Assembly (NCBI GenBank): GCA_002095305.1
Contig: MIEI01000001.1
Coordinates: forward strand, 62,001-126,000
Reading direction: 5' to 3'
DNA length: 64,000 bases
DNA from: Pantoea brenneri
Lineage (GTDB): Bacteria; Pseudomonadota; Gammaproteobacteria; Enterobacterales; Enterobacteriaceae
A model generated the notes under the pieces. That model was not told where the DNA came from, searched no databases, and was given only the letters and a program-made list of their open reading frames with translations. Of the stretch, positions 52,981 through 62,705 are shown piece after piece. The first letter of the stretch is position 1. The number at the start of each line of letters is the position of its first letter. The position numbers were made by a program, and so were the translations under genes.

Positions 52981-54900
52981 CTAGTAACGGCGATTCCACT
53001 CGCCATCTGACAGGATCTTGTCAGGCTGGCCCATGAAGTGACGATAGTAGGCGTCATACGCCAGCACGTTCTTCACGTAGCCGCGGGTTTCTGAGAACGG
53101 AATGGTCTCAATAAACGCCACCGCATCGAGATTACCGCCACTGGTTTTCTGCCAGCTACGTACCCGGCCGGGACCGGCATTGTAAGCCGCCGAGGCGAAG
53201 ATCCGGTTCTGACCAAACTGCTGGTAGACATACTCCAGATACTGGGTGCCGATCTGAATATTGGTCTCAGGGTCCAGCAGCTGACTGGCGTTCGCATAGC
53301 CCGGCATGTTGTACATCTTAACGGTATGCGCCGCAGTGGCGGGCATAATCTGCATCAGGCCGCTGGCTCCGACCGGTGAACGTGCTTTCGGGTTCCACGC
53401 GCTCTCCTGACGTGAAATGGCCATCGCGTAGCTCGGTGGAATCTGCTTATCCTGAGTATTACGCTGATAAACGCTCTGCCACGCCAGCGGGAACCGCTCT
53501 TTCAGGCTGTCCCACATCTTCGCAGTAATGGTGGCCTGCACGCTGAGATCCCACCAGTCCTGCTCGTTAGCGTAACGCGCCAGCATCTGCTGCTGATTGT
53601 GCGGACGGCTGGCAATCAGGTTGGCCCATTCGCTGCGCGCCAGGTTATCCAGACCCCAGTACATCAGTTCACGCACCCGGGCCAGTTCTGCGCCCTGCAC
53701 CGTTGCGCTATCCGGCTTCGGTGCTTCATCAACCTGCAGCGGATAATCGACGCCTAACCGCTGCGCCGCCACCATTGGATAGAAACCGCGAGCCTGCATC
53801 AGCTTGCGCAGGATCTCTTCCGCTTCCTCTTTACGATCTTTCTCAAACAGCAGATCGGCCTGCCAGTACTGCCATTCATCTTTCTGTTTGGCTTCCAGCG
53901 GCAGACGGGCGATCCAGGTATTCAGGCCGCGTCGATCGTGCTGGCTGAGCGCCAGCCGCACCCGGCGCTCCACCAGCGCGGTCGATTCACTGTTCATGAC
54001 TACCGCATCACGCCAGCGCGCCTGTTCCGATGTCAGATCGCTGCCCATCATGCGCCATACCACAATCTCTTTCAGCGCCTGCTCATCTTCCGGCCCCATC
54101 TTCTGCGCCCGCACCAGAATCGGGATCAGGCTGCGGGCATTCTCCATATCCTGGCGGGCGACCCGGGTGAAGGCGTAGATCGTCGCCTGGCGGGTAAAGT
54201 CTGTTGGCCCGACGGCGCTGGCAAAGGTGCTGACCGTCAGCGGGTCCTGCTGCAACGCCTGGATCGCGTCAGACATGGTCTGGTAATCAGCCGGCAGCGT
54301 TTTCGCCAGGAAGCTCACCAGGCTGTCGTTACCGGCTTTCATCGCCAGCCGGATACGTTCGAGAATGGTGATCGGTGAGAGCTGGCCAGAGGATTGCCAT
54401 ACCGAGAAGAGTTTATCGCAGTCATTGGGCAGCGCCGTGCCGCGCAGCCAGATCTGTTTGGCACCGTCAAAGGCCGCCTGCTGCTGACCGGTGGCCCATT
54501 TGGCGTAGTACCAGTTACAGCGTGCCTGCACCGGTTTCGGCTCGGTCGGGCTGAAGTTGAGCACGCCCTGCCAGTCCTGACGATGCGCCAGCACGTTGAT
54601 AAAACGGGTGCTGAGCGATCGCGCCGGCGGCAACGTCGGATATTGTCGGATAAAGTTTTGTACCGCCAGGCTGGTCTCCTGATCGAGATCCTGCGCCAGC
54701 AGGCGATATTGCAAATAAGGATAGAGCGGATAATCCTGTAGCGTTGGCAACAGTTGATCCACCGTGGCCATCTGGTTACTGTCCCAGGCCTGTTTAATTT
54801 GTTGATAACGCTGTCGTTGTTGATCAAGCGAATCGGCCCATGCGCTGCTGGCCGTGCCGACCAGGCAGATCCCTACCATCCAGTTACGCCACTTCACCAC
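52981..54900 (-). CDS. slt: Soluble lytic murein transglycosylase Slt70
   Basis: Periplasmic exo-transglycosylase that cleaves peptidoglycan to 1,6-anhydromuropeptides. The 639 residues have a signal peptide (ending SSAWA near residue 22), a long alpha-superhelical U-shaped domain, and the C-terminal catalytic domain. The catalytic glutamate is in SRQESAWNPKARSPVGAS, followed by GLMQIMPATAAHT and AAYNAGPGRVRSW. It is upstream of trpR, as in E. coli. Confidence 0.96.
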   Translation of the reverse strand: MVKWRNWMVGICLVGTASSAWADSLDQQRQRYQQIKQAWDSNQMATVDQLLPTLQDYPLYPYLQYRLLAQDLDQETSLAVQNFIRQYPTLPPARSLSTRFINVLAHRQDWQGVLNFSPTEPKPVQARCNWYYAKWATGQQQAAFDGAKQIWLRGTALPNDCDKLFSVWQSSGQLSPITILERIRLAMKAGNDSLVSFLAKTLPADYQTMSDAIQALQQDPLTVSTFASAVGPTDFTRQATIYAFTRVARQDMENARSLIPILVRAQKMGPEDEQALKEIVVWRMMGSDLTSEQARWRDAVVMNSESTALVERRVRLALSQHDRRGLNTWIARLPLEAKQKDEWQYWQADLLFEKDRKEEAEEILRKLMQARGFYPMVAAQRLGVDYPLQVDEAPKPDSATVQGAELARVRELMYWGLDNLARSEWANLIASRPHNQQQMLARYANEQDWWDLSVQATITAKMWDSLKERFPLAWQSVYQRNTQDKQIPPSYAMAISRQESAWNPKARSPVGASGLMQIMPATAAHTVKMYNMPGYANASQLLDPETNIQIGTQYLEYVYQQFGQNRIFASAAYNAGPGRVRSWQKTSGGNLDAVAFIETIPFSETRGYVKNVLAYDAYYRHFMGQPDKILSDGEWNRRY

Positions 54901-55145
54901 GTAAATCTCCTCTGTTGCTGGGCGTCGGCGAGTTGCCAGACTCCCTTCATGCTAACCAGGCCACCCGGCTCTTGCCATGTTCTTCACAAAATTTACGCAC
55001 GGCAGGACTAAACGCACCGCTATCGCCCGCCTCCTGCGCCGCCATTGTGCAAATAATCATCACAAATTCTTATGACAAACGCGGATAACCCGTTGAATCA
55101 GGGTGTTAAAAAAATGGCACAGCCTTTGCTCTGTTGAACTCCATC

Positions 55146-55155
55146 TTGTATACCA
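55146..55155. promoter_or_regulatory. Candidate GntR-family operator upstream of atzF
   Basis: TTGTATACCA is a near-palindrome resembling the TTGTATACAA-type sites of FCD-subfamily GntR regulators. It lies 16 bases before the atzF start, where bound protein would block initiation. The linked FCD regulator at 60597 is the natural candidate. Single site, no second copy seen; speculative. Confidence 0.3.
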
Positions 55156-55170
55156 GCTGGAATTCATCGT

Positions 55171-56966
55171 ATGGCTTCGACCTTTGGCTTGACCCTTCAC
55201 GACTGGCAGCAACGGCTGCAACTGGCCCCACAGCAGGTCATTCCGCTGCTGGCGTCCCATCTGGCGGCGCTGGATCCGCAGGATAATGCCTGGATCTATC
55301 TTGCCACGCCGGCGCAGCTAATGGCGCAGCTGGAACCGCTGCTGGCACAGTTTCAACGCGATCCGGCGTCGCTGCCGCTGTTTGGCGTCCCGTTCGCCGT
55401 CAAGGACAACACCGATGTCGCTGGCTGGCCGACCACCGCCGCCTGTCCGGCCTTCACTTACATCGCTGACAATGATGCGACGGTGGTCGCCAGGCTGAAA
55501 GCCGCCGGCGCGGTGGTGATCGGCAAAACCAACCTTGACCAGTTCGCGACCGGCCTGGTCGGTAGCCGCTCGCCGTATGGCGCGGTCACTAATACCTTTG
55601 ATGCCGACTACGTCAGTGGCGGCTCCAGCTCCGGTTCAGCTTCGGTACTGGCGCGCGGGCTGGTCGGCTTCTCCCTCGGTACCGACACCGCCGGATCGGG
55701 TCGGGTCCGGCCGGGTTTAACAATATTGTCGGTCTGAAACCGACCAAAGGCTGGTTCTCTGCCCGCGGCGTGGTGCCAGCCTGCCGGCTAAATGACACCC
55801 TGTCGGTGTTCGCGCTGACGGTGGAAGACGCTTTTACCGTCGCCAGCCTCGCCGGGGGATTCGACGCCGGTGACGCCTATTCGCGCGTCAATCCGCATAC
55901 GGCCCCGGCCAGCCTGCCCGCTCATCCACATTTTGCCGTACCGGCCAATCCCGAATTCTTTGATGATGCGGCGGCCGAAGCGGCCTGGGATCGGGCGCTG
56001 GAAGCGCTGCTGGTGGCGGGCGTGACGCTGCATCCGATTGATTTCACTCCGTTCCGCCAGCTGGCTGAGCAGCTCTATTCCGGTCCCTGGGTAGCCGAGC
56101 GCACCGCCGCAGTCGGCGAGATGCTGCAACGTCCGGCTGAGATGGACCCGGTGGTGCACGGCATCGTCGCCAGCGGCCTGAAATACAGCGCCGTTGAGGC
56201 TTATCAGGCGGAGTACCTGCGGGCCGAGCTGACGCGACAAATTCAGCAGACCCTGGCGCAGTTTGACGCGCTGGTGGTGCCGACCTCCCCCACCATCCAC
56301 ACGCTGGAGGAGATGGCTCAGGAGCCGGTGCATTACAACTCGCAGTTCGGCACCTATACCAACTTCACCAATCTGGCCGACCTCGCCGCGCTGGCGCTGC
56401 CCGGTCCGTTCCGCAATGACGATTTACCGGCGGGCATCACGCTGATCGCACCCGCCTGGCACGATCGTGCACTGGCTGAGTTCGGTCTGCGCTGGCAGCA
56501 GCAACTGGCGCTGCCGCTCGGTGCCACCGGCCAGCCACAGCCCACCCGATCGCGCGCCCTGCCGCCCTCCTCCGATCACGTGCGTGTTGCGGTGGTCGGC
56601 GCTCACCTCACCGGTATGCCGCTCAATTTCCAGCTGACCAGCCGGGATGCGGTGTGGGTAGAGGAGACGCAAACAGCCGCTCACTATCGGCTGTTCGCAC
56701 TGCTGGACGGTGCGATCAAAAAACCGGGCCTGATGCGCGATGAACGCGGTGCCGCCATCACCGTCGAGCTGTGGGATATCCCGCTGGCGCGCTTTGGCGA
56801 GTTCGTGGCAGAAATCCCGCCACCGCTGGGCATCGGCAGCCTGACGCTGGCAGACGGTCGGGTAGTGAAAGGCTTTATCTGTGAAGGCTCGGCGCTGAAC
56901 AACGCGCTGGAAATTACCGAAACTGGCGGCTGGCGCAACTGGCTGGCGACACAAGGGAGTCTCTGA
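55171..56966 (+). CDS. atzF: Allophanate hydrolase, broken by a one-base deletion
   Basis: Hydrolyses allophanate, the product of urea carboxylase, to ammonia and CO2. The amidase domain shows the catalytic lysine in FAVKDNTDVAG near residue 76 and the serine region YVSGGSSSGSAS near 152. A C-terminal domain of about 150 residues (VRVAVVGAHLTGMPLN onward) is typical of the family. After TDTAGSGRV the expected GTC CCG GCC reads GTCCGGCC (55706-55711), a lost C in CCC; FNNIVGLKPTKGW continues in the next frame. Repaired it has 598 residues. It is the first gene of the urea cluster. Confidence 0.92.
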
Positions 56967-56969
56967 ACC

Positions 56970-59900
56970 ATGTTCAGCACCGTATTAATTGCCAACCGCG
57001 GCGAAATTGCCTGTCGCGCCATCCGTACCCTGAAGCGCCTCGGCGTGAAAAGCGTGGCGGTCTACTCCGATGCCGACCGTAATGCGCAGCACGTTCAGCA
57101 GGCCGATGTGGCGATTGCGCTGGGCGGCGATAAAGCCAGCGACAGCTATCTGCGCATCGACAAAATTCTGGCAGCGGCACAGCAGAGCGGTGCTGACGCT
57201 ATCTGGCCAGGCTACGGCTTCCTGTCAGAGAGCCTGCCGTTCGCCGAAGCCTGTGAGCAGGCGGGAATCGCTTTTGTCGGCCCGACGGCACAGCAGATCG
57301 GTGAGTTCGGCCTGAAGCACCGCGCCCGTGAACTGGCCGCGCGAGCCGGTGTGCCAATGACGCCCGGCACGCCGCTGCTGGATTCGCTGGAGACGGCGTT
57401 GCAGGCCGCCGAACAGATCGGCTATCCGGTGATGCTGAAGAGTACCGCCGGCGGCGGTGGGATTGGTCTGACGCGCTGCGCCGATGCCGCCGCGTTAGCC
57501 AGTGCCTGGGAGAGCGTGCGCCGCCTCGGCGAACAGTTTTTCAGTGACGCGGGCGTCTTTCTGGAGCGCTGCATCGATCGCGCGCGTCATGTTGAAGTGC
57601 AGATTTTCGGCGATGGCCGCGGCACCGTGGTGGCGCTGGGTGAGCGCGACTGCTCGCTGCAACGCCGTAATCAAAAGGTGGTAGAGGAGACCCCGGCGCC
57701 GGGCCTGTCCCCGGCCACGCGTGACGCGCTACTGGCCTCGGCGGTCCGTCTGGGCCAGCTGGTCAACTACCGCAGCGCCGGCACCGTGGAGTACATCTAC
57801 GACGTCACCCAGCAGGCGTTTTACTTTCTCGAAGTGAATACCCGTCTGCAGGTTGAGCATCCGGTTACCGAATGCGTGACCGGGCTGGATCTGGTCGAGT
57901 GCATGCTAAAAGTGGCGGCGGGCGATGAGATTGACTGGCCGCGCCTGCAGCAGGCTCCCCAGGGTGCCGCCATTGAAGTGCGACTCTACGCGGAAGATCC
58001 GCTGAAGAACTTCCAGCCCAGCCCAGGCCTGTTAACCGCCGTCAGCTTTCCCACTGGCGTGCGCATCGACAGCGGCATTGAAACCGGCAGCGAAGTCTCC
58101 AGCTTCTACGATCCGATGGTAGCGAAGCTGATTGTACATGCCGACAGCCGCGAGGCGGCGCTGGCAAAAATGCAGCAGGCGCTGGATGCCACCCAGCTGC
58201 ACGGCATCGCCACTAACCTCGACTACCTGCGCCAGATCGTGGCGACTGAGGCCTTTCACAGCGGCACGGTCTGGACACGCTTTCTCGACAGTTTCACCCC
58301 GGCCGCCCCGGTGATTGAAGTGCTGCAGCCGGGTACCTTCAGTTCGATTCAGGATTATCCGGGCCGCCTCGGCTACTGGGATATTGGCGTTCCGCCGTCT
58401 GGTCCGATGGATGATTTCGCCTTCCGTCTGGCGAACCGGATTGTCGGCAATGACGAATCGGCGGCCGGCCTCGAGTTTACCTTGCAGGGCCCGACGCTGC
58501 GCTTTCACACTGATGCGACGGTGGCACTGACCGGCGCTGACTGCGCCGCCACGCTGGATGGCGAACCGGTCAGCAACTGGCAGCCGCTGACGGTGAAAGC
58601 GGGACAAACCCTGGCACTGGGCCGCGCGCAGCAGGGTTGCCGCGGCTACCTCGCGGTACGCAACGGTTTCGACGTACCGGAATATCTCGGCAGCCGCAGC
58701 ACCTTCTCGCTGGGTCAGTTTGGCGGCCATGCCGGACGGACGCTGCGGGTTGCGGATATGCTGCCGATCTCCCAGCCTGCGCTGGCAGCCTGCACCACTC
58801 CGCCTCCGGTCAGCGCCCCTCAGGCGCTTGATGCCGCATTGATTCCGCACTACGGCACCGAATGGCGTATCGGCGTGCTCTACGGTCCGCACGGCGCACC
58901 AGACTTCTTCACCCAGGCTGCCATCGACGAATTCTTTGCCAGCGACTGGCAGGTACATTACAACTCCAACCGTCTCGGCGTGCGGTTAGTCGGTCCGAAA
59001 CCGAGCTGGACCCGCGCCAACGGCGGCGAGGCGGGCCTGCACCCTTCTAACGTTCACGACTGTGAATATGCCATTGGCGCCATCAATTTTACCGGTGACT
59101 TTCCGGTGATCCTGACGCACGACGGCCCGAGCCTCGGCGGATTCGTTTGTCCGGTGACCATCGCCAAAGCCGAACTGTGGAAAGTCGGTCAGGTTAAACC
59201 AGGCGATCGCATTCGTTTCCATCCGATCAGTGCCGATGACGCGCTGGCACGAGAAAAGGCGCAGCAGCAGGTGATCGCCACCCTGCGTCCGCACCATGCG
59301 CCGACGTTTGCCGTGCCGTCGCTGGCCGAAACCGCCAGCGGCTCCGCGACCATACTGGCGGCGATTGACGCCACCGCAACCACGCCGCAAGCGGTCTACC
59401 GTCAGGCCGGTGACAAATATGTGCTGATTGAATATGGCGACAACGTGCTGGATCTGGCGCTGCGACTGCGCGTTCACCTGCTGATGATGGCGCTGAGCGA
59501 ACGAGCGGTGCCCGGCGTAGAAGAGCTGTCACCCGGCGTGCGTTCACTGCAGGTGCGCTACGACAGCCGCATCATCAGCCAGTCCGACCTGATGTCGCTG
59601 TTGCTGGGGCTGGAGGCGACGCTGGGCGATGTCAGCACGCTGAAAGTGCCGTCGCGAGTGGTGTGGATGCCAATGGCGTTTGAAGACAGCGCCACCCTCG
59701 GCGCGGTAGCGCGCTACCAGGAAACGGTACGCGCCTGCGCTCCCTGGTTGCCGAACAACGTTGACTTTATTCAGCGCATCAACGGCTTAACCCAGCGTGA
59801 ACAGGTCAGAGACACCCTGTTCAACGCCAGCTATCTGGTGCTAGGACTGGGCGACGTTTATCTTGGCGCGCCCTGTGCAGTGCCCATCGATCCGCGCCAT

Positions 59901-60587
59901 CGTCTGCTGAGTTCCAAATACAGCCCGGCCCGCACCTTCACCGCCGAAGGCACGGTCGGCATCGGCGGCATGTACATGTGCATCTATGGCATGGACTCAC
60001 CCGGCGGCTATCAGCTGGTCGGCCGGACGTTACCGATCTGGAACACCTTCCTGAAAAATCCCCAGTTTGCCGCCGAACAGCCGTGGCTGCTGCGCTTCTT
60101 CGATCAGGTGCGTTTCTATCCGGTGAGTGAAGCCGAGCTGACGCAGCTGCGGGAAGATTTCCGCGAAGGCCGCGCCAGCCTGCGGATCGAAGAGACGCTG
60201 TTTGATTTTGCTGCCCACCAGCAGTTCCTGGCGGACAACGCTGATGATATCGCCGCATTCCGCCAGCGTCAGGCCGCCGCGTTTGAGCAGGAGGTGACGC
60301 TGTGGGCGCAGGAAGAGCAGAGTGCGCCGCCGACGCTGGACCCGCCGCCCCCGATCGCTGAGCAGGATGACAGCGCGCTGGCGGTGCAGGCCGATATGAA
60401 CGGCAACATCTGGAAAGTTTTGGTGCAGCCGGGTGAAACGGTCAGCGCCGGTCAGACGCTGGTTATCGTCGAAGCGATGAAGATGGAGCTGGCGATTGTC
60501 GCTCCCCGGAGTGGTCAGGTGAAACGCATTACCTGCCAGGCGGGCCGTCCGGTCAGTCCGGGCGAAACCCTGCTGTGGCTGGAATAA
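56970..60587 (+). CDS. uca: Urea carboxylase (biotin- and ATP-dependent)
   Basis: Carboxylates urea to allophanate. The 1205 residues contain, in order, biotin carboxylase (MFSTVLIANRGEIACRAIRT, ATP loop KSTAGGGGIGLTRC near 155), a KipA/AHS2-like carboxyltransferase (EVLQPGTFSSIQDYPGRLGY from about 450), a KipI/AHS1-like part (about 810-1030), and a C-terminal biotinyl domain with Lys1171 in EAMKMEL. It starts 3 bases after atzF. Some relatives prefer guanidine. The urtAB genes downstream favour urea here, and no carboxyguanidine deiminase is seen in the window. The gene looks complete. Confidence 0.94.
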   Translation: MFSTVLIANRGEIACRAIRTLKRLGVKSVAVYSDADRNAQHVQQADVAIALGGDKASDSYLRIDKILAAAQQSGADAIWPGYGFLSESLPFAEACEQAGIAFVGPTAQQIGEFGLKHRARELAARAGVPMTPGTPLLDSLETALQAAEQIGYPVMLKSTAGGGGIGLTRCADAAALASAWESVRRLGEQFFSDAGVFLERCIDRARHVEVQIFGDGRGTVVALGERDCSLQRRNQKVVEETPAPGLSPATRDALLASAVRLGQLVNYRSAGTVEYIYDVTQQAFYFLEVNTRLQVEHPVTECVTGLDLVECMLKVAAGDEIDWPRLQQAPQGAAIEVRLYAEDPLKNFQPSPGLLTAVSFPTGVRIDSGIETGSEVSSFYDPMVAKLIVHADSREAALAKMQQALDATQLHGIATNLDYLRQIVATEAFHSGTVWTRFLDSFTPAAPVIEVLQPGTFSSIQDYPGRLGYWDIGVPPSGPMDDFAFRLANRIVGNDESAAGLEFTLQGPTLRFHTDATVALTGADCAATLDGEPVSNWQPLTVKAGQTLALGRAQQGCRGYLAVRNGFDVPEYLGSRSTFSLGQFGGHAGRTLRVADMLPISQPALAACTTPPPVSAPQALDAALIPHYGTEWRIGVLYGPHGAPDFFTQAAIDEFFASDWQVHYNSNRLGVRLVGPKPSWTRANGGEAGLHPSNVHDCEYAIGAINFTGDFPVILTHDGPSLGGFVCPVTIAKAELWKVGQVKPGDRIRFHPISADDALAREKAQQQVIATLRPHHAPTFAVPSLAETASGSATILAAIDATATTPQAVYRQAGDKYVLIEYGDNVLDLALRLRVHLLMMALSERAVPGVEELSPGVRSLQVRYDSRIISQSDLMSLLLGLEATLGDVSTLKVPSRVVWMPMAFEDSATLGAVARYQETVRACAPWLPNNVDFIQRINGLTQREQVRDTLFNASYLVLGLGDVYLGAPCAVPIDPRHRLLSSKYSPARTFTAEGTVGIGGMYMCIYGMDSPGGYQLVGRTLPIWNTFLKNPQFAAEQPWLLRFFDQVRFYPVSEAELTQLREDFREGRASLRIEETLFDFAAHQQFLADNADDIAAFRQRQAAAFEQEVTLWAQEEQSAPPTLDPPPPIAEQDDSALAVQADMNGNIWKVLVQPGETVSAGQTLVIVEAMKMELAIVAPRSGQVKRITCQAGRPVSPGETLLWLE

Positions 60588-60596
60588 GGAGTCACC

Positions 60597-61298
60597 ATGA
60601 CGATGCAGTCTCCCTCCCCGAAAGCCCGCCCGGAAGCGCTGGCGGAACGGGTTTATCAGGCGCTGAAGGAGGAGATTTTCGCCTTTCGCCTGATGCCCGG
60701 CGATCGCTTCAGTGAAAGTGAAATTGCCGGGCGGATGGCGGTCAGCCGCACGCCGGTACGTCAGGCGCTGTTCCGGCTGGAACGCGAAGGCTTTGTTGAA
60801 GTCTGGTTCCGCAGCGGCTGGCAGATCAGGAACTTCGATTTCGCCTGGTTCGAAGCGCTGTATGACCTGCGAACCGTGCTGGAGTGTGAAGCGGTAAAAC
60901 GGCTGTGCGCCCTGCCCGCCGCCCAGTGCAGCGCCCTGTTAACCGGGCTGACGCGCTTCTGGTGCCAGGCGGAGCGACTGACCGCCGGCCTGACGGTATC
61001 GCAGCACGATGAGGCGTTTCACATGACGCTGGTGGCCGCTGCGGGTAATCCGGAAATGGCGCGTATTCACGCCGAACTGACGGAGAAAATCCGCATTATC
61101 CGCCGTCTCGACTTCACCTCTGACGATCGGATAACCGCCACCTATCAGGAGCATGAACAGATTTTACAGGCAATTTTTCAGCAACAGACCGAGGAGGCAC
61201 AACGCATCCTGACTGACCACATCGCCGTCAGCAAGGCGGAAGTCAGGAAAATTACTTTGCACCGACTCCAGCAGGCCCGGCTTCAACCCATTGAATAA
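60597..61298 (+). CDS. GntR family regulator, FCD subfamily
   Basis: A 233-residue repressor or activator with an N-terminal winged helix-turn-helix (about 15-80: ALAERVYQALKEEIFAFRL, MAVSRTPVRQALFRLEREGF). A C-terminal all-helical FCD domain carries metal-ligand-like residues in HDEAFHMTLVAAAGNP and TDHIAVSKAEV. It sits inside the urea cluster, 9 bases after uca and 29 before urtA, so it most likely senses urea, allophanate or nitrogen state and controls this operon. The ligand is unknown. Confidence 0.88.
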   Translation: MTMQSPSPKARPEALAERVYQALKEEIFAFRLMPGDRFSESEIAGRMAVSRTPVRQALFRLEREGFVEVWFRSGWQIRNFDFAWFEALYDLRTVLECEAVKRLCALPAAQCSALLTGLTRFWCQAERLTAGLTVSQHDEAFHMTLVAAAGNPEMARIHAELTEKIRIIRRLDFTSDDRITATYQEHEQILQAIFQQQTEEAQRILTDHIAVSKAEVRKITLHRLQQARLQPIE

Positions 61299-61327
61299 CA
61301 AACACAACATTGAGGGGTTTTAACACG

Positions 61328-62596
61328 ATGAAAAGACGTTCATTGCTCAAGGCTTTTGCTCTCTCCGCTACCGTTGCCAGCATCGGCCTCGCCTGGGGCG
61401 CGCAGGCGGCTGACACCATTAAGGTCGGCATCATGCACTCCCTGTCAGGGACCATGGCGATTTCGGAAACACCACTCAAAGATGTGGCGCTGATGACCAT
61501 CGATGAGATCAACGCCAAAGGCGGCGTGCTGGGGAAAAAGCTGGAGCCGGTGGTGGTCGATCCCGCCTCTAACTGGCCGCTGTTTGCCGAGAAGGCACGA
61601 CAGCTACTGACCCAGGACAAGGCGGCGGTGGTGTTTGGCTGCTGGACCTCAGTATCGCGCAAATCGGTGCTACCGGTGTTTGAGGAGCTGAATGGCCTGC
61701 TGTTCTATCCGGTGCAGTATGAGGGCGAAGAGATGTCACCTAACGTGTTCTATACCGGCGCAGCGCCCAACCAGCAGGCGATCCCGGCGGTTGAATACCT
61801 GATGAGCGAGGATGGCGGCAGTGCTAAACGCTTCTTCCTGCTCGGCACCGATTATGTCTATCCCCGCACGACCAACAAGATCCTGCGTGCCTTCCTGCAC
61901 AGTAAGGGCGTCCAGGATAAAGATATCGAAGAGGTCTACACCCCGTTTGGTTACAGCGATTACCAGACCATCGTCTCAAACATCAAAAAGTTTGCTGCCG
62001 GCGGCAAAACAGCGGTGGTTTCCACCATCAACGGTGACTCTAACGTTCCGTTCTATAAAGAGCTGGCTAATCAGGGCATTAAAGCCACCGATATTCCGGT
62101 CGTGGCCTTCTCGGTCGGGGAAGAAGAGCTGCGCGGTATCGATACCAAACCGCTGGTCGGTCAGTTAGCGGCGTGGAACTATTTTGAGTCAATCGATAAC
62201 CCGACCAACGCTAAATTTGTCGCTGACTACCGTGCTTATGCCAAAGCCCATAACCTGCCGAACGCCGCCAGCGTGGTCACCAACGATCCGATGGAAGCGA
62301 CCTATGTCGGTATTCATATGTGGGCGCAGGCGGTAGAAAAAGCCGGCACCACCGACGTGGATAAAGTACGGGCGGCGATGGCCGGTCAGACCTTCAAAGC
62401 GCCAGACGGCTTTACCCTGACCATGGATCAGACCAACCACCATCTGCATAAGCCGGTGATGATCGGTGAAGTGGAAGAGAACGGTCAGTTCAACGTGGTG
62501 TGGCAGACCGATCAACCGGTACGCGCTCAGCCATGGAGCCCGTACATAGCCGGTAATGATAAGAAGCCCGACCACCCGGTGAAAGCCGCGCAGTAA
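61328..62596 (+). CDS. urtA: Urea ABC transporter substrate-binding protein
   Basis: Periplasmic binding protein of the high-affinity urea importer, family of Leu/Ile/Val-type receptors. The 422 residues start MKRRSLLKAFALSATVASIG; the RRSLLK suggests Tat export, with cleavage near AQA. The mature core has DTIKVGIMHSLSGTMAISET, VVFGCWTSVSRKSVLPVFEE and LFYPVQYEGEE, typical of UrtA. The ATG at 61328 follows GAGGGG; a TTG at 61310 overlaps that ribosome-binding site and is rejected. Confidence 0.94.
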   Translation: MKRRSLLKAFALSATVASIGLAWGAQAADTIKVGIMHSLSGTMAISETPLKDVALMTIDEINAKGGVLGKKLEPVVVDPASNWPLFAEKARQLLTQDKAAVVFGCWTSVSRKSVLPVFEELNGLLFYPVQYEGEEMSPNVFYTGAAPNQQAIPAVEYLMSEDGGSAKRFFLLGTDYVYPRTTNKILRAFLHSKGVQDKDIEEVYTPFGYSDYQTIVSNIKKFAAGGKTAVVSTINGDSNVPFYKELANQGIKATDIPVVAFSVGEEELRGIDTKPLVGQLAAWNYFESIDNPTNAKFVADYRAYAKAHNLPNAASVVTNDPMEATYVGIHMWAQAVEKAGTTDVDKVRAAMAGQTFKAPDGFTLTMDQTNHHLHKPVMIGEVEENGQFNVVWQTDQPVRAQPWSPYIAGNDKKPDHPVKAAQ

Positions 62597-62605
62597 GCGC
62601 GTGAC

Positions 62606-62684
62606 GCGCCGGTCTGCGGCTCTGCCGACCGGCGCCTGCCCGTTGCGCTGATGGCGGACGGCAAAACAGATCGTCCGCTGCCAT
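62606..62684 (+). other. Two hairpins between urtA and urtB
   Basis: First hairpin: perfect arms GCGCCGGTC (62606-62614) and GACCGGCGC (62627-62635). Second: ATGGCGGACG (62651-62660) with CGTCCGCTGCCAT (62672-62684), one bulged base. Neither has a U-run. Such structures after a binding-protein gene commonly stabilise its mRNA so that it is made in excess over the permease; that role is inference. Confidence 0.55.
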
Positions 62685-62705
62685 CCATTTAACGAGGTCC
62701 TCTCT

